A stretch of 64,000 nt of DNA from Zygaena filipendulae (lineage: Eukaryota > Arthropoda > Insecta > Lepidoptera > Zygaenidae): positions 1,557,501 to 1,621,500 of the forward strand of contig OU015662.1 of the NCBI GenBank assembly GCA_907165275.2, in the 5' to 3' direction. The notes beneath the pieces were generated by a model. The model made no database searches and was not told the origin of the DNA. It saw nothing but the letters and a program-made list of their open reading frames with translations. The position numbers were made by a program, and so were the translations under genes. Of this stretch, positions 31,679 through 43,061 are shown one piece after another (the stretch's first letter is position 1; every line of letters begins with the position of its first letter).

Positions 31679-32172
31679 ATACACACCGGCAGAATTAGCG
31701 GAACATAACATAGAAATAATCACGTATATATATTAAAACAAATAATAATTAGACGTGAAGTAATAAATTAATATACATCTTTTAACACTTTAAAAGTTTG
31801 TAATTAAATTATTAAATTTTATTGAAATAATAATAAAAAAACACTTTTTCTCTAATTTGTGGGCACACAAATAATGTTGCAAATTAAATATTACTGTGAT
31901 TTAACACTAAATAAATGAACGATTAATAACGTGTGTTTCCCCTTCGTGATTCAACTTTTATTTGCAACAATGTCTGTGTTCTCACAAACTAGAGATTTTT
32001 TTTTTAATTTTGATTACTTTTAATAAAATTTAACTAAAAACTTCTTAAAGTCGACGTTAAAAGATGTATATTAGTTTATTACTTCACGCCTGATAATAAT
32101 TTGTTTTAATACATATATGTTATTATTTCTATACTCTGCCTTTTTATGTTCCGCTAATTCTGCCGGTGTGTA
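31679..32172. mobile_element. Non-autonomous element with about 110-bp inverted repeats
   Basis: The left arm TACACACCGGCAGAATTAGC and on through ACTTCACG-type and CATCTTTTAAC segments is mirrored on the right, ending GCTAATTCTGCCGGTGTGTA. TA repeats flank both ends, suggesting a Tc1/mariner-type target. No coding frame. Confidence 0.8.
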
Positions 32173-32330
32173 TATATTGGCATTAAAAAATCGAGAGACA
32201 TTTTTGCTTTTGATCAAATTTTTTTTTATATAACCAATAATTTCGAAAGACAAAAATTTTGGCGCTATTTTTTTTTAAACTTTTTAGTAATATTATTTTA
32301 TTTAGGGGGATTTAGGGGTTTTTTTCTTAA

Positions 32331-32422
32331 CCTTTAGGAGTAAATGTTTTCGAGAGTTGGTAACACTGGTTAATGGCCTTTAGGAGTAAATGTTTTCGAG
32401 AGTTGGTAACACTGGTTAATGG
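32331..32422. repeat. Perfect 46-bp tandem duplication upstream of the GNB1L-like gene
   Basis: Two identical adjacent 46-bp copies starting CCTTTAGGAGTAAATG and ending CACTGGTTAATGG. They lie 195-285 bp upstream of the start codon, hence in the likely promoter region. Confidence 0.9.
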
Positions 32423-32615
32423 CCTGTGTCTGGCGCAAGTATTAGTGTTCTGTGGTCTGGCGTAAAGGACATGTATCCATGGCCGTTAAATAAATTAAAA
32501 AAAAGGCCAGTTTTGTGTTGTGCGTAGTCGGGTTTGGGTTTTAATGGCTTGATTAATTTTGAAATATTTTATTTTTATAATTTGACCTAAAATTTAGATT
32601 TGAGCTTGAACAGAG

Positions 32616-33868
32616 ATGGCACTTCTACCTCCAGATCCAGTTTACACCATTCGAAACGTGAACAATGAGCCAGTTTATTCGTTAGCGTTTAGCTTTTTGC
32701 CCGGCGGTTTGGAAAGGTTACTAGCCGGCTCTAAAAACGGTTGTGTATATGCATACGACCTTCAGGTAAGATCAAAATACGACCTGAAATCATTTTCAAA
32801 TATTATTATGTCTTTTAAATTGCATAGAAACATTGCGTAGTTGACGTGGGCGCCGTGTGCTACTTCTCTTTGTGTAGCGTAGTTCTTTGTTACCACCTAC
32901 CCTCATTTGATGGCCAGAAAAACATTTAAGCTTTAAACAGCAAAAAAACTTAACTAAGAAATAGATATTTCACACACATATATCCAATAATAGTTAAAAG
33001 TTAAAACCAAATTCGAAATAAAAATTTATTTACTTTTTTTTTTCAGACAAACCGTATGCAGCAGAAGATAAAAGTTGGTCAAGCTCCCATCCTCCACATC
33101 ATACATACTGACAGCAAATTCATCACACAAGAAAAAGGTGGAAGATACAAAATTTTTGATTTAACAAACAAAGGGTATAAAGAAATTGCTACAATTGATG
33201 TTGATTTCACTGGCTTCTGCCGCTGCGATGCCGACACAAAACTCGAGCTACTGTATGTACCTGATAAAGAATCTGCAATACACATTTACAACTTCAACGG
33301 TGAAAAGCAAGGCACCTTGAAACAGGATCCGGAAGAGACAACTAAAGTTGGTGACACAATGTGCATGAGGTTTATTGAATTTCCATCTGAAAGGCCTTGC
33401 CTTCTGGTGGGGTATGAAACAGGTTGTATTGCTCTTTGGGATCTCAAGACTAGTCAAATCATCAGCAAACTGCAAACGCTAGAATGTCCTATGTCAATTG
33501 ATTTCCATATCGAACAACAGCGCGGGGTCATTGGCAATGTGTCTAATGTGATTCAAATATTTATCATAAAAAAAGATGTATTGACCTTATCTCCGAGCAT
33601 TGATATTACAATAAAAAATGCAGGTATCAATAAAGTCCAGTGCCGTTCAGATGGCAAATTGTTTGCAACGGGTGGTTGGGATGGGCACATTCGTATAGTA
33701 TCATGGTTCTCACTGAGGCAGCTAGTTGTTCTGACAGACCATAAACAAGCTGTGCAAGATGTTGTTTACTCATCACAAAAAGTGAGCTTGTGGGATGCGA
33801 ACATCATGGCTGCTGGCGGTTTGGATGGTGCCATTACTCTTTGGAACCTTTATAACAGTAAAAAATAA
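32616..33868 (+). CDS. GNB1L: WD-repeat protein, GNB1L-like (G-protein beta subunit-like protein 1)
   Basis: Joined exons 32616-32765 and 33047-33868; donor CAG|GTAAGA, acceptor after a T tract (TTTTTTTTTCAG), phase 0; 323 codons (the human protein is 327). WD-type repeats are visible: LLAGSKNGCVYAYDLQ (about 36-50), LLVGYETGCIALWDLKTS (mid), LFATGGWDGHIRIVSW and MAAGGLDGAITLWNLY near the C-terminus, a seven-blade propeller by homology. The start PPDPVYTIRN and the GINKV/WDGHIRI region are typical of GNB1L. In other animals GNB1L supports folding or stability of PIKK kinases through the TTT pathway; applying that here is inference. Confidence 0.85.
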
Positions 33869-33899
33869 CTTTTCCCAAGTAACTTCTATTGGCCATGGA

Positions 33900-34295
33900 T
33901 GCAATAAAAAAAAATCTACCCTACATTTTTTGTTTCATAGACTCAAAACCAAGTTCTTTCTTAGCCTAGTATAGAAAAAACCATTCTTACTAAGTTTACG
34001 AGTTGTTCCAAAATATGTTCTATTAGAAATGAAAATGTATTATCTGCAGAAGTATTTTGTAGTGCATGTTTTTTTTATTTATAAAACATAATGTTCTTTA
34101 TTGTAAAATGTGCAAATATTTTATTTAAAAAAAATGGAAACTGTGATCGGATCTCATTGCTGTACAAATACTGAGGCATATTAAAAATGTTTATATTTTG
34201 TGTGGCATGACAATCTTTTAGTATGTAAGTGAGAAATATTACCTGATTTAATTCCAGGAAAGTTTAAAAAAAAAAGAGTGTAATACTATAATTAA
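33900..34295 (+). terminator. GNB1L-like 3' UTR with candidate poly(A) signals
   Basis: AATAAA at about 33903, only 35 nt after the stop, and a further ATTAATAAAAC at about 34291. Either could end the transcript. AT-rich, no other feature seen. Confidence 0.4.
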
Positions 34296-34531
34296 TAAAA
34301 CGCCTCTAATTTAGTTTATTATTTAGTTTAATTTATCATATAATATTATTCTTATTTTATTAGCTTGTTTGGTAATTTCAGGAAGTTTTTAGTTGGCACC
34401 GATATTATTAGTGACACCTATCTAAAATTATCCCAGTAGGGTTTCTCTGAAGATGTATGGGCTGTACACGGCATGCAGTTAGAAATAAAAAGTAAAGTAA
34501 TGGGGTGGTCACTACCCTACTGGTCATTTGT

Positions 34532-34733
34532 CTATACTAATATTATAAAGAGGAAAGATTTTTTTGTTTGTTTGGTTGTTACGATTTAACTATAAAACTA
34601 CTGGACCGATTTCAAAAACTCTTTCACCATTAGAAAGCTACATTTTCCCTGAGTAACATAGGCTATATTGTAACCCGGAATTCCCGCGGAAACTCCGAAA
34701 TTATCGCGGGCGAAACCGCGCGGGGGCAGCTAG
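34532..34733 (+). mobile_element. Helitron (Lep1-like), full-length
   Basis: TCTATACTAATATTATAAAG at the start; CGGGCGAAACCGCGCGGG then CAGCTAG before T. Lies between the convergent GNB1L-like and Sobp genes. Confidence 0.8.
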
Positions 34734-35029
34734 TCTTCTATAAATTGAAATACGGCAAAATTCAATGACATCTTTTTATTTTACTTAAATGATAGATATT
34801 ATAATATTATGTACATCGAAGTTAATAATTTCCTAATATCACATTTACAGTGCGCTCTAATACAATTATCTCCTATCGTAAAACACCCGTGGTAATAGGT
34901 GTTTATTATTATCTTAAACCTAGGACTAGCATTTCGAAATTATAACGACTTCTAATCGGATTATCATGCATTTGTGATATGTATTTATTTATGAAAGTTA
35001 GCTAAAGTACACGGTTTCAGATCATTCGT

Positions 35030-36298
35030 CTACACTTGAACAGTTTTCCTTTTGGGAATGAGCGGGTCATCTTCGGCGACGCTGTCGACGAGCCTCCGTC
35101 GTTTCCGCAAGGGCCTCATCGATTCTGATTGCTCTTTGTTTTTTGGGACTATCTTCGCCATTTTGTTACCTATCCTCGTAATTTTAAACTTTGGCAGAGT
35201 CTGTTCGGGATTCGCAGTCTCTTGCGTATCACATTCCGTTTTATCCTCTATTCGTTCATTAACTGTATTCTCGTCTGCAGATTCTTTACCTTCGGTCGTT
35301 TCAGAGATTCCCTCGCTGTTGACTTGCGGTGGTTCATCTTTTTTACCGTTCATCGTGAAATCTAAAGGCCCCTCGGCGTCGTCGCCTTTGGCTTCGGTTT
35401 TGACGACTTTGTTCGATAAGTGTGCTTGCAGGAATGACGTGAGAGGTATCGGTACGGGAATAGGTACCGGTATCGGGAGTATAACAGGATACGGCACTAA
35501 CACCGTCACCGGGGGAGCTTGGCCCAACGTTTGTGAAGGGAAGCTCATAGGCGGTGGGAGTCTAGGCAGGTTTTGGTGGATGGAGATACCAGGTCGGGGC
35601 ATGAAGTTGAGTCGCGGAGGGTACATATTGGGTAATCTGTAGTCGTTGGCCGGTCCGGGGCCGTTGTCCATGAAGACTGGAGGTGGCATGCCGAACATGG
35701 CGTTGGGGAAAGTGGGCGGCGGCAGAGGCGGCGGCATCGGGTGAGGAGGTGAGCGTATCGCGGTGTTGCCAGCTGTCGGTGCCGGCGACGAGCGCTCGAT
35801 CGGACTGCACATGCGCAAGTCCTGGGCTTTGGGCGTGGCCGAGTGCCGCGCGCTCTGCGACGTGACCGTGGCCGAACACTTCGACGTCCTGCGTTTGCGC
35901 AGGTTCATTTTATTAGTCTTCGTCTCTTTCTTGCTCTCGGGCGATCGCTGTGCCGCTGCCCTTTCTTCCGACGGCCGCTTCGGCCTCATCAGTTTGGCGG
36001 TGGGAGCGATCGTGATGAGCGGCAGGGGTGATTTCCTCTGGGCCTTTTCGGTTTCCGCCGTCGGTTTGACGGGCACGCTGTCGGCGTTGGGTGAAGCGGA
36101 GCGCTCGGATACAGGTGAGGCGGATCGACTCTTGCAGTTCTTGAGCCAAAGTTCCGGGGTGATGAGATTGGACGACGACGCCGCGCTCACCAAGTGCGGG
36201 TTGAGATCGAGATGCGCCTGAGTCTCGCGGCAGAATATGTGCATTTTGTATTGATTCAGGCATTTGTCCGAGCAGAATTGGAGTTGTGTAGCGCCGTC
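35030..36298 (-). CDS. Sobp: Sobp last coding exon
   Basis: Acceptor TTTGGTTCCAG; 422 codons and TGA. It completes the second zinc finger (DGATQLQFCSDKCLNQYKM) and encodes the Ser/Pro-rich and PVPIP-repeat regions. GPLDFTM resembles a CtBP-type PxDLS motif, but only weakly. NLS-like clusters: LRKRRR and IPKRK near the C-terminus. Confidence 0.88.
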   Translation of the reverse strand, partial: DGATQLQFCSDKCLNQYKMHIFCRETQAHLDLNPHLVSAASSSNLITPELWLKNCKSRSASPVSERSASPNADSVPVKPTAETEKAQRKSPLPLITIAPTAKLMRPKRPSEERAAAQRSPESKKETKTNKMNLRKRRTSKCSATVTSQSARHSATPKAQDLRMCSPIERSSPAPTAGNTAIRSPPHPMPPPLPPPTFPNAMFGMPPPVFMDNGPGPANDYRLPNMYPPRLNFMPRPGISIHQNLPRLPPPMSFPSQTLGQAPPVTVLVPYPVILPIPVPIPVPIPLTSFLQAHLSNKVVKTEAKGDDAEGPLDFTMNGKKDEPPQVNSEGISETTEGKESADENTVNERIEDKTECDTQETANPEQTLPKFKITRIGNKMAKIVPKNKEQSESMRPLRKRRRLVDSVAEDDPLIPKRKTVQV

Positions 36299-39200
36299 CT
36301 GGAACCAAAGAAAAGGTGATAGTTTAGGTGCATATCCGTATCCGTATTTAAATAGGAAATCTTTGAAAAGAGCAACGAAAGAATTTTTCGCTCGTCTCTT
36401 TTCTTGGGAAAACTGTCAGCCGGTTTTCGGTATTATACAATATAGATACAGGATGAAATTTACAATTGAGCTATGGACATGGATGGCCAAATCCTGAAGT
36501 CTATCCTATAAGGGACTAGCTTTTAAAAATTATCAAAAGAGTCAACGCCGATTTTGTCTTGTTCTACTGTTTCGTCTTCTGTTTACTTAGACTTATTAGA
36601 CTTATATTTTGCCGAAAATCGAAAATTTCGACGTACCATCGATTATAATAAAAGAAACACTTATGGTGTCAATTAAGAAAATACAATAATTTTACCTTTT
36701 CAGTCAATTAAAAAAAAAAAAACATTAATCAAACACGAATGAAATTGCGGGGATCAGACAAACCTTCTCTCGTCTCACAGGCTACTATTTTCAAAGTCAG
36801 TATTTTCATAAAATTGCATTTGGATGTTTCAAAATTATGTTGATATTTAACTATTGGTATGTAATCAAGTGAATTTAAATAAATTCAATCAGTTTTTCTT
36901 ATTTATTAAGAAAATAAACGGTAATTAAAAATTGGCCCTAATTGACATGAGATCCTTTTCTAAGCATTTTAATAGAGCTTAACCTAGGCTTCCCAAGGGA
37001 CGGTCGACTTTCTAATTAGTATACTTGCGTAATTAACAACCGATGACAGGTCTGCCTTCTTCCACGGTTGTTTTAGCACTAAAACAAAAGCTACTGAGAC
37101 GCGGGGTCGCGGCAAGCGAGGGTAGTGGTCAATTTTACGAATTTCCAAAACATGTGACGCCTGTGAGACTACACGTCACTAGTTAAAGGTTAACGTTTAT
37201 AGATTTTCAACTTGGCTAAGGGGGCTGACGTGCCTACGACTGTTGTGTAATAGATCCTTAATTCAATACCTGGAAGTCAACGTAGGCGACGGTGTGTCGC
37301 ACGTGGCGGCACCAGTCGCACGTCTTGGCCCGCTTGAAGTTGGCGCGCCGCGACTGGCTGAAGCACAGCTCGGAACAGAAGGAGGCGCCCGCCTGCTGCA
37401 GCGCGCCGCCCTCGCCGGACATGCTCTTGTTGCACCACGAACATTCGTCTGGAAACGGGACGGAAACATTGCCTTTATTACTTTGCTAGTCGATTAAATA
37501 CTCTTTTTGCACCACGAACATTCGTCTGGTAACGCAACGGAAATAATTGCCTTTAGAACAGAGATTCTCAAACTTATTTCTCTTACCGCCCCCTTTGAAA
37601 ATCAATTATCTCTCAGCGCCTCCAATTTTTTATACACTCCTAAAACTTAAAAAAAAACACGATTTCATTAAGTATATTATAGTGTGCAATATTAGCCGGT
37701 TCTGGTATAAACTAGACATTTGTGTTACCAGTGATAGCAATCAAAACACAACTTTATATTATTATGAATTTATTGTAATCAAATTAAAAGAAACAATTAG
37801 GTAATAAATATAAACTAATTATTCGATATTGAGTAATAGGTAGGTTTTAATTTTAGTGAATTTTAAAATATAAAGTACCTAAATGAAATCTCAAATCAAT
37901 CATGGCCCCTAAACCACGCCAATGCCCCCCATTTTTATCTGGGCCCCTTAACGCCCCCTGTAGGTCTCCAACGTCCACAGGGGGCGTTCTCGTCCACTTT
38001 GAGAAAAACTGCTTTAGAACATACCAGTCGATCGCCAACGCGAAGGTTATTGGCGTTAATTTCGGAGGTCACGTGGGAACTTTATTTATCCTACTAATAT
38101 TATAAACGCGAAAGTTTGTAAGAATGTATGGATGGATGGATGTTTGTTACTCTTTCACGCAAAATCTACTGAATAGATTTAAATGAAACTTTACAATAAT
38201 ATCTATAGCTTATACATCCACGCAGATTAACATATAGGGTACCTACTTTTTATCCCGGAATTCCCGCGGGAACTCTGAAATTAACGCGGGTGAAACCGCG
38301 GGGCACAACTAGTTTACCATATTTACCTAGTAGCTAGCATTTCAGTGTTACCGCGGGAATTCCGGGATAAAAAATGCCCTGTTTTTTTTACCCCTGACAA
38401 TGTGTGGGCAAAATTTTATTAAGATCGGTTTAGTAGTCAGAAGCGTGAAATTTAACAAATCGACAAACTCACCTTCGCATTTATATATTATGTTTGTACG
38501 CGTATAAAGCAAAAGCTACGGAATCAAACAGGGTTTTCGCAGTTGATTTCCTGTACATAGGTCTAGTTTCATCACAATCTGTTTATGGAAAGCGGAATTA
38601 TGACAGTTGGCCACTTTAAGTGCTCATGGGGCGCGTCAGTGATGCTATCCAACACACTCACATACATACGAGCTGGCAGTCGTCATCAAAAGTTAGTCCG
38701 TTAAAACAAAAGCGTTGACCAGCTTCGTATTCGAGCTCTCTACAGTGAACGAAAAAATAAAGAAGCAAAAAAAAAAAGAAACTGTTCGGTATTTTATTTG
38801 CGCGTATCAAGTATCATTGTACATTTATTAATTTCTGGGTGATCATTTAAATGTTATAAAAAGCTCGGAACGTAGTTGGGTAGGTATACAGTGGAAAGGC
38901 AATACGACGCGCTCATTATGTAGAGACAGGAGGAAAAACGTAGTTCATTTTTGTAATAATAGAAACACGATGATATTTGCTCGTTACGGGGGCTTACAAA
39001 AGTATTTCTCTCGCTATTAAATGTCGGATCCATTTAATTATTTCATACCCAAAGTCAACGAATCAAGCCGAATAACTATAACCAGCTGTCCCCGCGGTTT
39101 CACCCGCGGTAATTTCGGAGTTCCCGCTGGAATTTCAGGATAAACTATACGTGTAAACCTTCCTCTTAAATCACTCTATCTATTAATAAAAACGCATCAA

Positions 39201-42200
39201 AATCCGTTGCGTAGTTTAAAAGATCTAAGCACACATAGGGACAGACATACAGCGGAAAGCGACTTTAAACTGTTTTGTGCTATGTAGTGATGCTTTCGGC
39301 TTTTTATTGAGGTCAAACGTTTCTTTTTTTTAAATATTAATTATACATCATATTAAGTAGGTAATTGGTCCATGATTAATTCGATATAATATTTTAACAA
39401 GCGTTTATTAGTTTTTTTATCTGCATAGGCACAATATTGCTTGTGTAAATGAATAATCCAGATGTGGATTAAAAATCGCCGTTCAATAGATATCTTGCAA
39501 TAATTCTTTTTGTACCTACATTGATAGGTTAGATACATTTTACATATACATTGTGCAGGACGACCGACGTGCCCGAGACAACCGACGTCTTCATAGTATA
39601 AGCTAGGTATAAGTAATAATGTATAGCAACATAAGTATAGAAAGATTGTATAGGTTTAGAGGTGCACCTATAATGTTAAAATAGACTAAAACTTGTATAT
39701 TGAACCTTATTGCCAAGCCCATAAAAGCGGCCATCACTTTGGCAATAAAGGGTAAAGTTTCTAGAAGCTTTTACGGCCACTGAATCGCATCCGCCCGCTG
39801 AGTATAGCGAGCAAAAACCGTTGGCCAATAGGAGCCACGAATAGCAGTGAGCTTGATGTCCTCGACTCGTCATTTTTGATAGCCATTGACTGTGACCAAT
39901 GGGTAAGCTTACATTAATTGAGATTGTGAAAATTAAATGAACAGAAACTGCATTTATTTCCTGCGAACACTAGCAAAACGCGCACTAGAAAAAAGTTATA
40001 AATATTAGACATTGAAATAGGAACCTTACAGTTCGCCAAATATTAGAAAGACAATGCGTCATATAGTTCAGACAAGTTTAATTAGAATCAATTCGCGATA
40101 TAGTATTTCCTAGTTAAGCTCGTTGCATACGCTAGTGGTCACGGGTATAGTGCCGCTCTGATTAGATAGTAAAAGAGCGTTATCACTGGCATTCGCCGTT
40201 CTGATTCCTGTGTCTCCGTACCCAGTAATAGCTACGTACGAGTCAGGTGGACAGAGTAATCGTCATACAGTCCACTTGCCCGACAGCCCATCTGGCCCGT
40301 ACATACATTTTTGTAATAAAACACACGGTTTATGTCACTACATATTATAAAACAAAGTTCTCCGCCGCATCTGTCATGATCTGTATGTCTGTCTATTCGC
40401 AATAAACTCAATAACTACTGAACGGATTTTCATGCGGTTTTCACCAATAGCCGTGACCAATAGTTAGAGTGATTGATAAGGAAGGTTTAGGTAAGTGGGT
40501 ATATAATTTGTCAAATTTTTCTGTAAATTGGTTGAATTATAACCTCAGGATTATAACGATAAGTATCGTTATCGTTAACGTTAAGTTATCGGGGTTACAG
40601 AATTAGACATTAGGGCGTACTTTCTATCCTGGAATTCACACGGGAACTCCGAAATTAAGGTGGGTGAAACCGCGGGCGACAGTAAGTAAATAGGTTCGTA
40701 TAATTTTAAACGAGGCACAATATATTATATCTCGATATTCATGTTTTTATTTCACTAATAACAAAAAGATAGAAGAACACCTATAAATCACAGAGAAAAC
40801 ATCAACGCGGGATATGTGGGCTTTACATAACATTACCTAAGTACATAATCATAATTATTGTCGGCACATTGGCGACAATACGAAATAATTTTTTTTCTCG
40901 TTTGTATTACTATACCTATACCTAGTACCTATACTAATTATCTAATATTATAAAGAGGTAGTTTGTGAGTGTGTGGAGTTGTAGCTAGGTAGTAGGATCC
41001 TAATCCCTAATCCTAATCTGGATCTACTGAACCGATTTCGAAAATTCTTTTACCAATAGAAAGATAAATAATAATGTAAGTATACGTACCTACTATATCT
41101 GTCGTAAAAAAGTTTTTACAATAATGACTATATCCAATAGGTAACTAGCTGTTCCCCGTGGTTTCGCCCGCGTTCATTTCGGAGATCCTGCGGGAATTCG
41201 GGGTTAAAAGTGCCCTATTCCCTTCTTTGTATCGCTACGTTACTATTTGTAACATCAGCTATGTCTGCCAGTTAAATTTCCGTCAAAATCGGTCCAACCA
41301 TTTCGAAGATTAGCCGGAACAAACAGACGAAAATTTGAGGAATTGGTTTTTTGTTACCTACCTATCGTATATACTTTCACATACCTACATTTATTTGGTA
41401 AAAACTGTTGCGTCGACATTACAAAAACATAAATACAGCGAATGCCTCCTCCTCCATTTTGGAAGTCGGTTAAACAGTTGAAACAGACACTCGATTTCAT
41501 TTAATTGTAAAGAGTATAGGTATAAAGGTATCGATTACAGTGGACAACATTGTTTTATGTATTCCGTAGAATATTGATAGAAGTTATAATGTACGGACTA
41601 CGGAGGTATTATTACTTACAGGAATAGCCAAGTGCGTGAGCATTTTTAACGACCACGTGTTTGTTTCTTGGAAAAAGCAATACTTACACTGATTGTTCAG
41701 CAGAATTACACACAATCAAAGCCAAGCACCCTTCAAGAGATTTTAATATTCGATAGGGAAAATGTCTAGAATTTTTTTTACTCGGCGGCCATGTTTTACC
41801 GCCTTTTTAAACGTCAAAAAGCGCGCGTACGGACGCCGAGGGGGGCTTTCTGGTTCCGTCACGATTCAAAGAACTACAGCTGCGCAAGGGGTGTCGCTTC
41901 ATGGAAACATGAGAAACGTTTTGAAAAAAAGTTCTAGTAACATTTCTACGAAAATATATTAGTTTATTATTTTGATACTTATTGAAACAAAGTTGGTTGT
42001 TCGGTGTAAGTTACATAAGGCGTTTAAAATTAACCAAAGTGGCACCACTAATCTTATCTTAATCTAATATATATAAATCACGTGTCACGTTGTTTGTCCG
42101 CGATGGACTCCGAAACTACTGAACGGATTTTGATAAAATTTTGTAACCATTCATAACATGGGCCAACTTAAAAGATAGGATAGTTTTTATCCCGGAATTC

Positions 42201-42910
42201 CCTCGGGAACTGAAGGACATAGAGTACTTTTTCCCGAAACCTCCGCGGGGACTCCGAAATTACCGCGGATGAAATCGCGGGGGACAGCTAGTCTTATCTA
42301 TATAAATCACGTGTCACGTTGTTTGTCCGCGATGGACTCCGAAACTACTGAACGGATTTTGATAACATTTTATAACCATTTATAATATGGTCCAACTTAA
42401 AAGATAGGATAGTTTTTATCCCGGAATTCTCGCAGGAACTCCGAAATTACCGCGGATGAAATCGAGGGGGACAGCTAGTTATATTATAAATATAATTTAC
42501 TAGCTGTTCCCCGCAATTTCACTCGCGTTCATTTCGGAATTCTCGCGGGATTTCGGGAGTAAAAAGTACCCCATGTCTTTTTTGTACCCCTGACGCTTTC
42601 ACACTTTAATGACTGAGCCAACATCATGAAATTTTGCATACACGTTTTCAGGGGTACAGAAAAGGACTTAAGGTACCTACTTTTTATCCCGGAATTCCCG
42701 CGGGAACTCCGAAATGAACCCGGGTATTATCTATGTCAATGCGTATGTCTATTTGAACTTATGTAATTTACCTTTACTCTTGTGGTCAGCGCTCTGCAGC
42801 CCCTCGGGACTGGAAGCGTCTCGCGCCCTCGACGCAGCCCACCGCCTCAGCTCGAGCCTCTCGTATCCGTACCAGCCGAGGAGCTCGTTCATTGCCGTCT
42901 CCGCGAACTC
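35030..42910 (-). CDS. Sobp: Sine oculis-binding protein homolog (SOBP), 3' three coding exons
   Basis: Joined minus-strand exons 42910-42772, 37448-37270 and 36298-35030; phases agree (a Gly/Asp-type codon split G|AC, then phase 0), giving at least 528 residues. In order: the conserved EFAETAMNELLGWYGY near the start, two FCS/MYM-type zinc fingers (CSWC...FCSELCFSQ and CDWCRHVRHT...FCSDKCLNQYKM), AHLDLNPHL, a Pro-rich region with the SOBP-typical PYPVILPIPVPIPVPIP, an acidic stretch and basic C-terminal clusters. By family this is a nuclear cofactor of Six-type proteins with SUMO-binding activity. The first coding exon(s) lie upstream and were not found. Confidence 0.88.
36299..37269 (-). 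other. Sobp intron (last)
   Basis: No repeat or gene recognised apart from AT-rich tracts. Confidence 0.5.
37270..37448 (-). CDS. Sobp: Sobp zinc-finger exon
   Basis: Acceptor CGTTTCCAG, donor GTATTG; 179 nt. Encodes DECSWCNKSMSGEGG, FCSELCFSQSRRANFKRAK and TCDWCRHVRHTVAYVDFQ: the whole first FCS finger and the first half of the second. The acceptor and first bases of the exon are duplicated 76 bp further upstream. Confidence 0.9.
37431..37553. repeat. Duplicated 3' splice-site segment of the Sobp zinc-finger exon
   Basis: TTGCACCACGAACATTCGTC with about 27 further bp occurs at 37431 (true exon edge) and again at 37507, offset 76 bp, with a few mismatches. The second copy keeps the acceptor CAG and the first 18 exon bases. 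Confidence 0.85.
37559..38011. mobile_element. Non-autonomous hAT element (453 bp)
   Basis: Ends CAGAGATTCTCAAA and TTTGAGAAAAACTG, with a perfect 8-bp target duplication CTTTAGAA at 37551-37558 and 38012-38019, the hAT signature. No transposase. It lies in the Sobp intron next to the duplicated splice site. Confidence 0.92.
38089..38312 (+). mobile_element. Helitron (Lep1-like), full-length, Sobp intron
   Basis: A very clear copy: TCCTACTAATATTATAAACG, three GGAT units, GCGGGTGAAACCGCGGGGC and ACAACTAG before T. A partial opposite-strand copy follows at 38330-38490. Confidence 0.85.
39083..39292 (-). mobile_element. Helitron, ACTATGTAGTGAT subfamily
   Basis: CCAGCTGTCCCCGCGGTTTC, ATCAAAATCCGTTGCGTAG and TGCTATGTAGTGATG. 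Confidence 0.7.
39293..40334 (-). other. Part of the large Sobp intron, nothing recognised
   Basis: Contains no supported coding frame or complete element. Confidence 0.4.
40335..40690 (+). mobile_element. Helitron, ACTATGTAGTGAT subfamily, with internal extra sequence
   Basis: CACTACATATTATAAAACAAAG at the start and GGTGGGTGAAACCGCGGGCG at the end; the middle is longer than in other copies. Confidence 0.6.
41147..41345 (-). mobile_element. Helitron (Lep1-like)
   Basis: CTAGCTGTTCCCCGTGG, GGAATTCGGGGTTAAAAGTG, AACAAACAGACG. A 5'-half fragment of another copy is at 40930-41070. Confidence 0.65.
42063..42478 (+). mobile_element. Helitron dimer, two head-to-tail copies
   Basis: Copy 1 runs from TCTAATATATATAAATCACG to CAGCTAG at about 42292; copy 2 begins at once with the same TATAAATCACGTGTCACG and ends CAGCTAG at about 42478. 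Copy 1 has an extra roughly 45-bp stretch near its end. Confidence 0.75.
42499..42725. mobile_element. Helitron foldback chimera next to a Sobp exon
   Basis: A minus-orientation 3' end (CTAGCTGTTCCCCGCAATTT to TTTTTGTACCCCTGAC) runs into a plus-orientation body (TTTCAGGGGTACAGAAAAG to AACTCCGAAATGAACCCGGG). The final CTAG is lost. Confidence 0.65.
42772..42910 (-). CDS. Sobp: Sobp upstream coding exon
   Basis: Acceptor ATAAATTCCAG, donor GTAAAT; 139 nt. EFAETAMNELLGWYGYERLE is the near-invariant N-terminal signature of SOBP. It ends with the single G that completes Asp in the zinc-finger exon. A Helitron foldback ends about 45 bp beyond the donor. Confidence 0.85.
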
Positions 42911-43061
42911 CTGGAATTTATACATCAGTCTGTGTTATGTGCGAAACATTCGGTAGGTACCTACTGACAAGAAGTAATTAGGTATAGAATAGAATACTTT
43001 CAGGGACAGATTTTTTTTAATCAGATATTCTGTGTCTTCATGCAAAGTGGATAAATTTAAT

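Noticed and set aside
32616..32840. A 74-codon protein
   Set aside because: It reads through the GTAAGA donor into intron 1 of the GNB1L-like gene.
35052..36221. Plus-strand frames of 78-196 codons opposite Sobp
   Set aside because: Antisense shadows of the GC-rich last Sobp exon, without recognisable domains.
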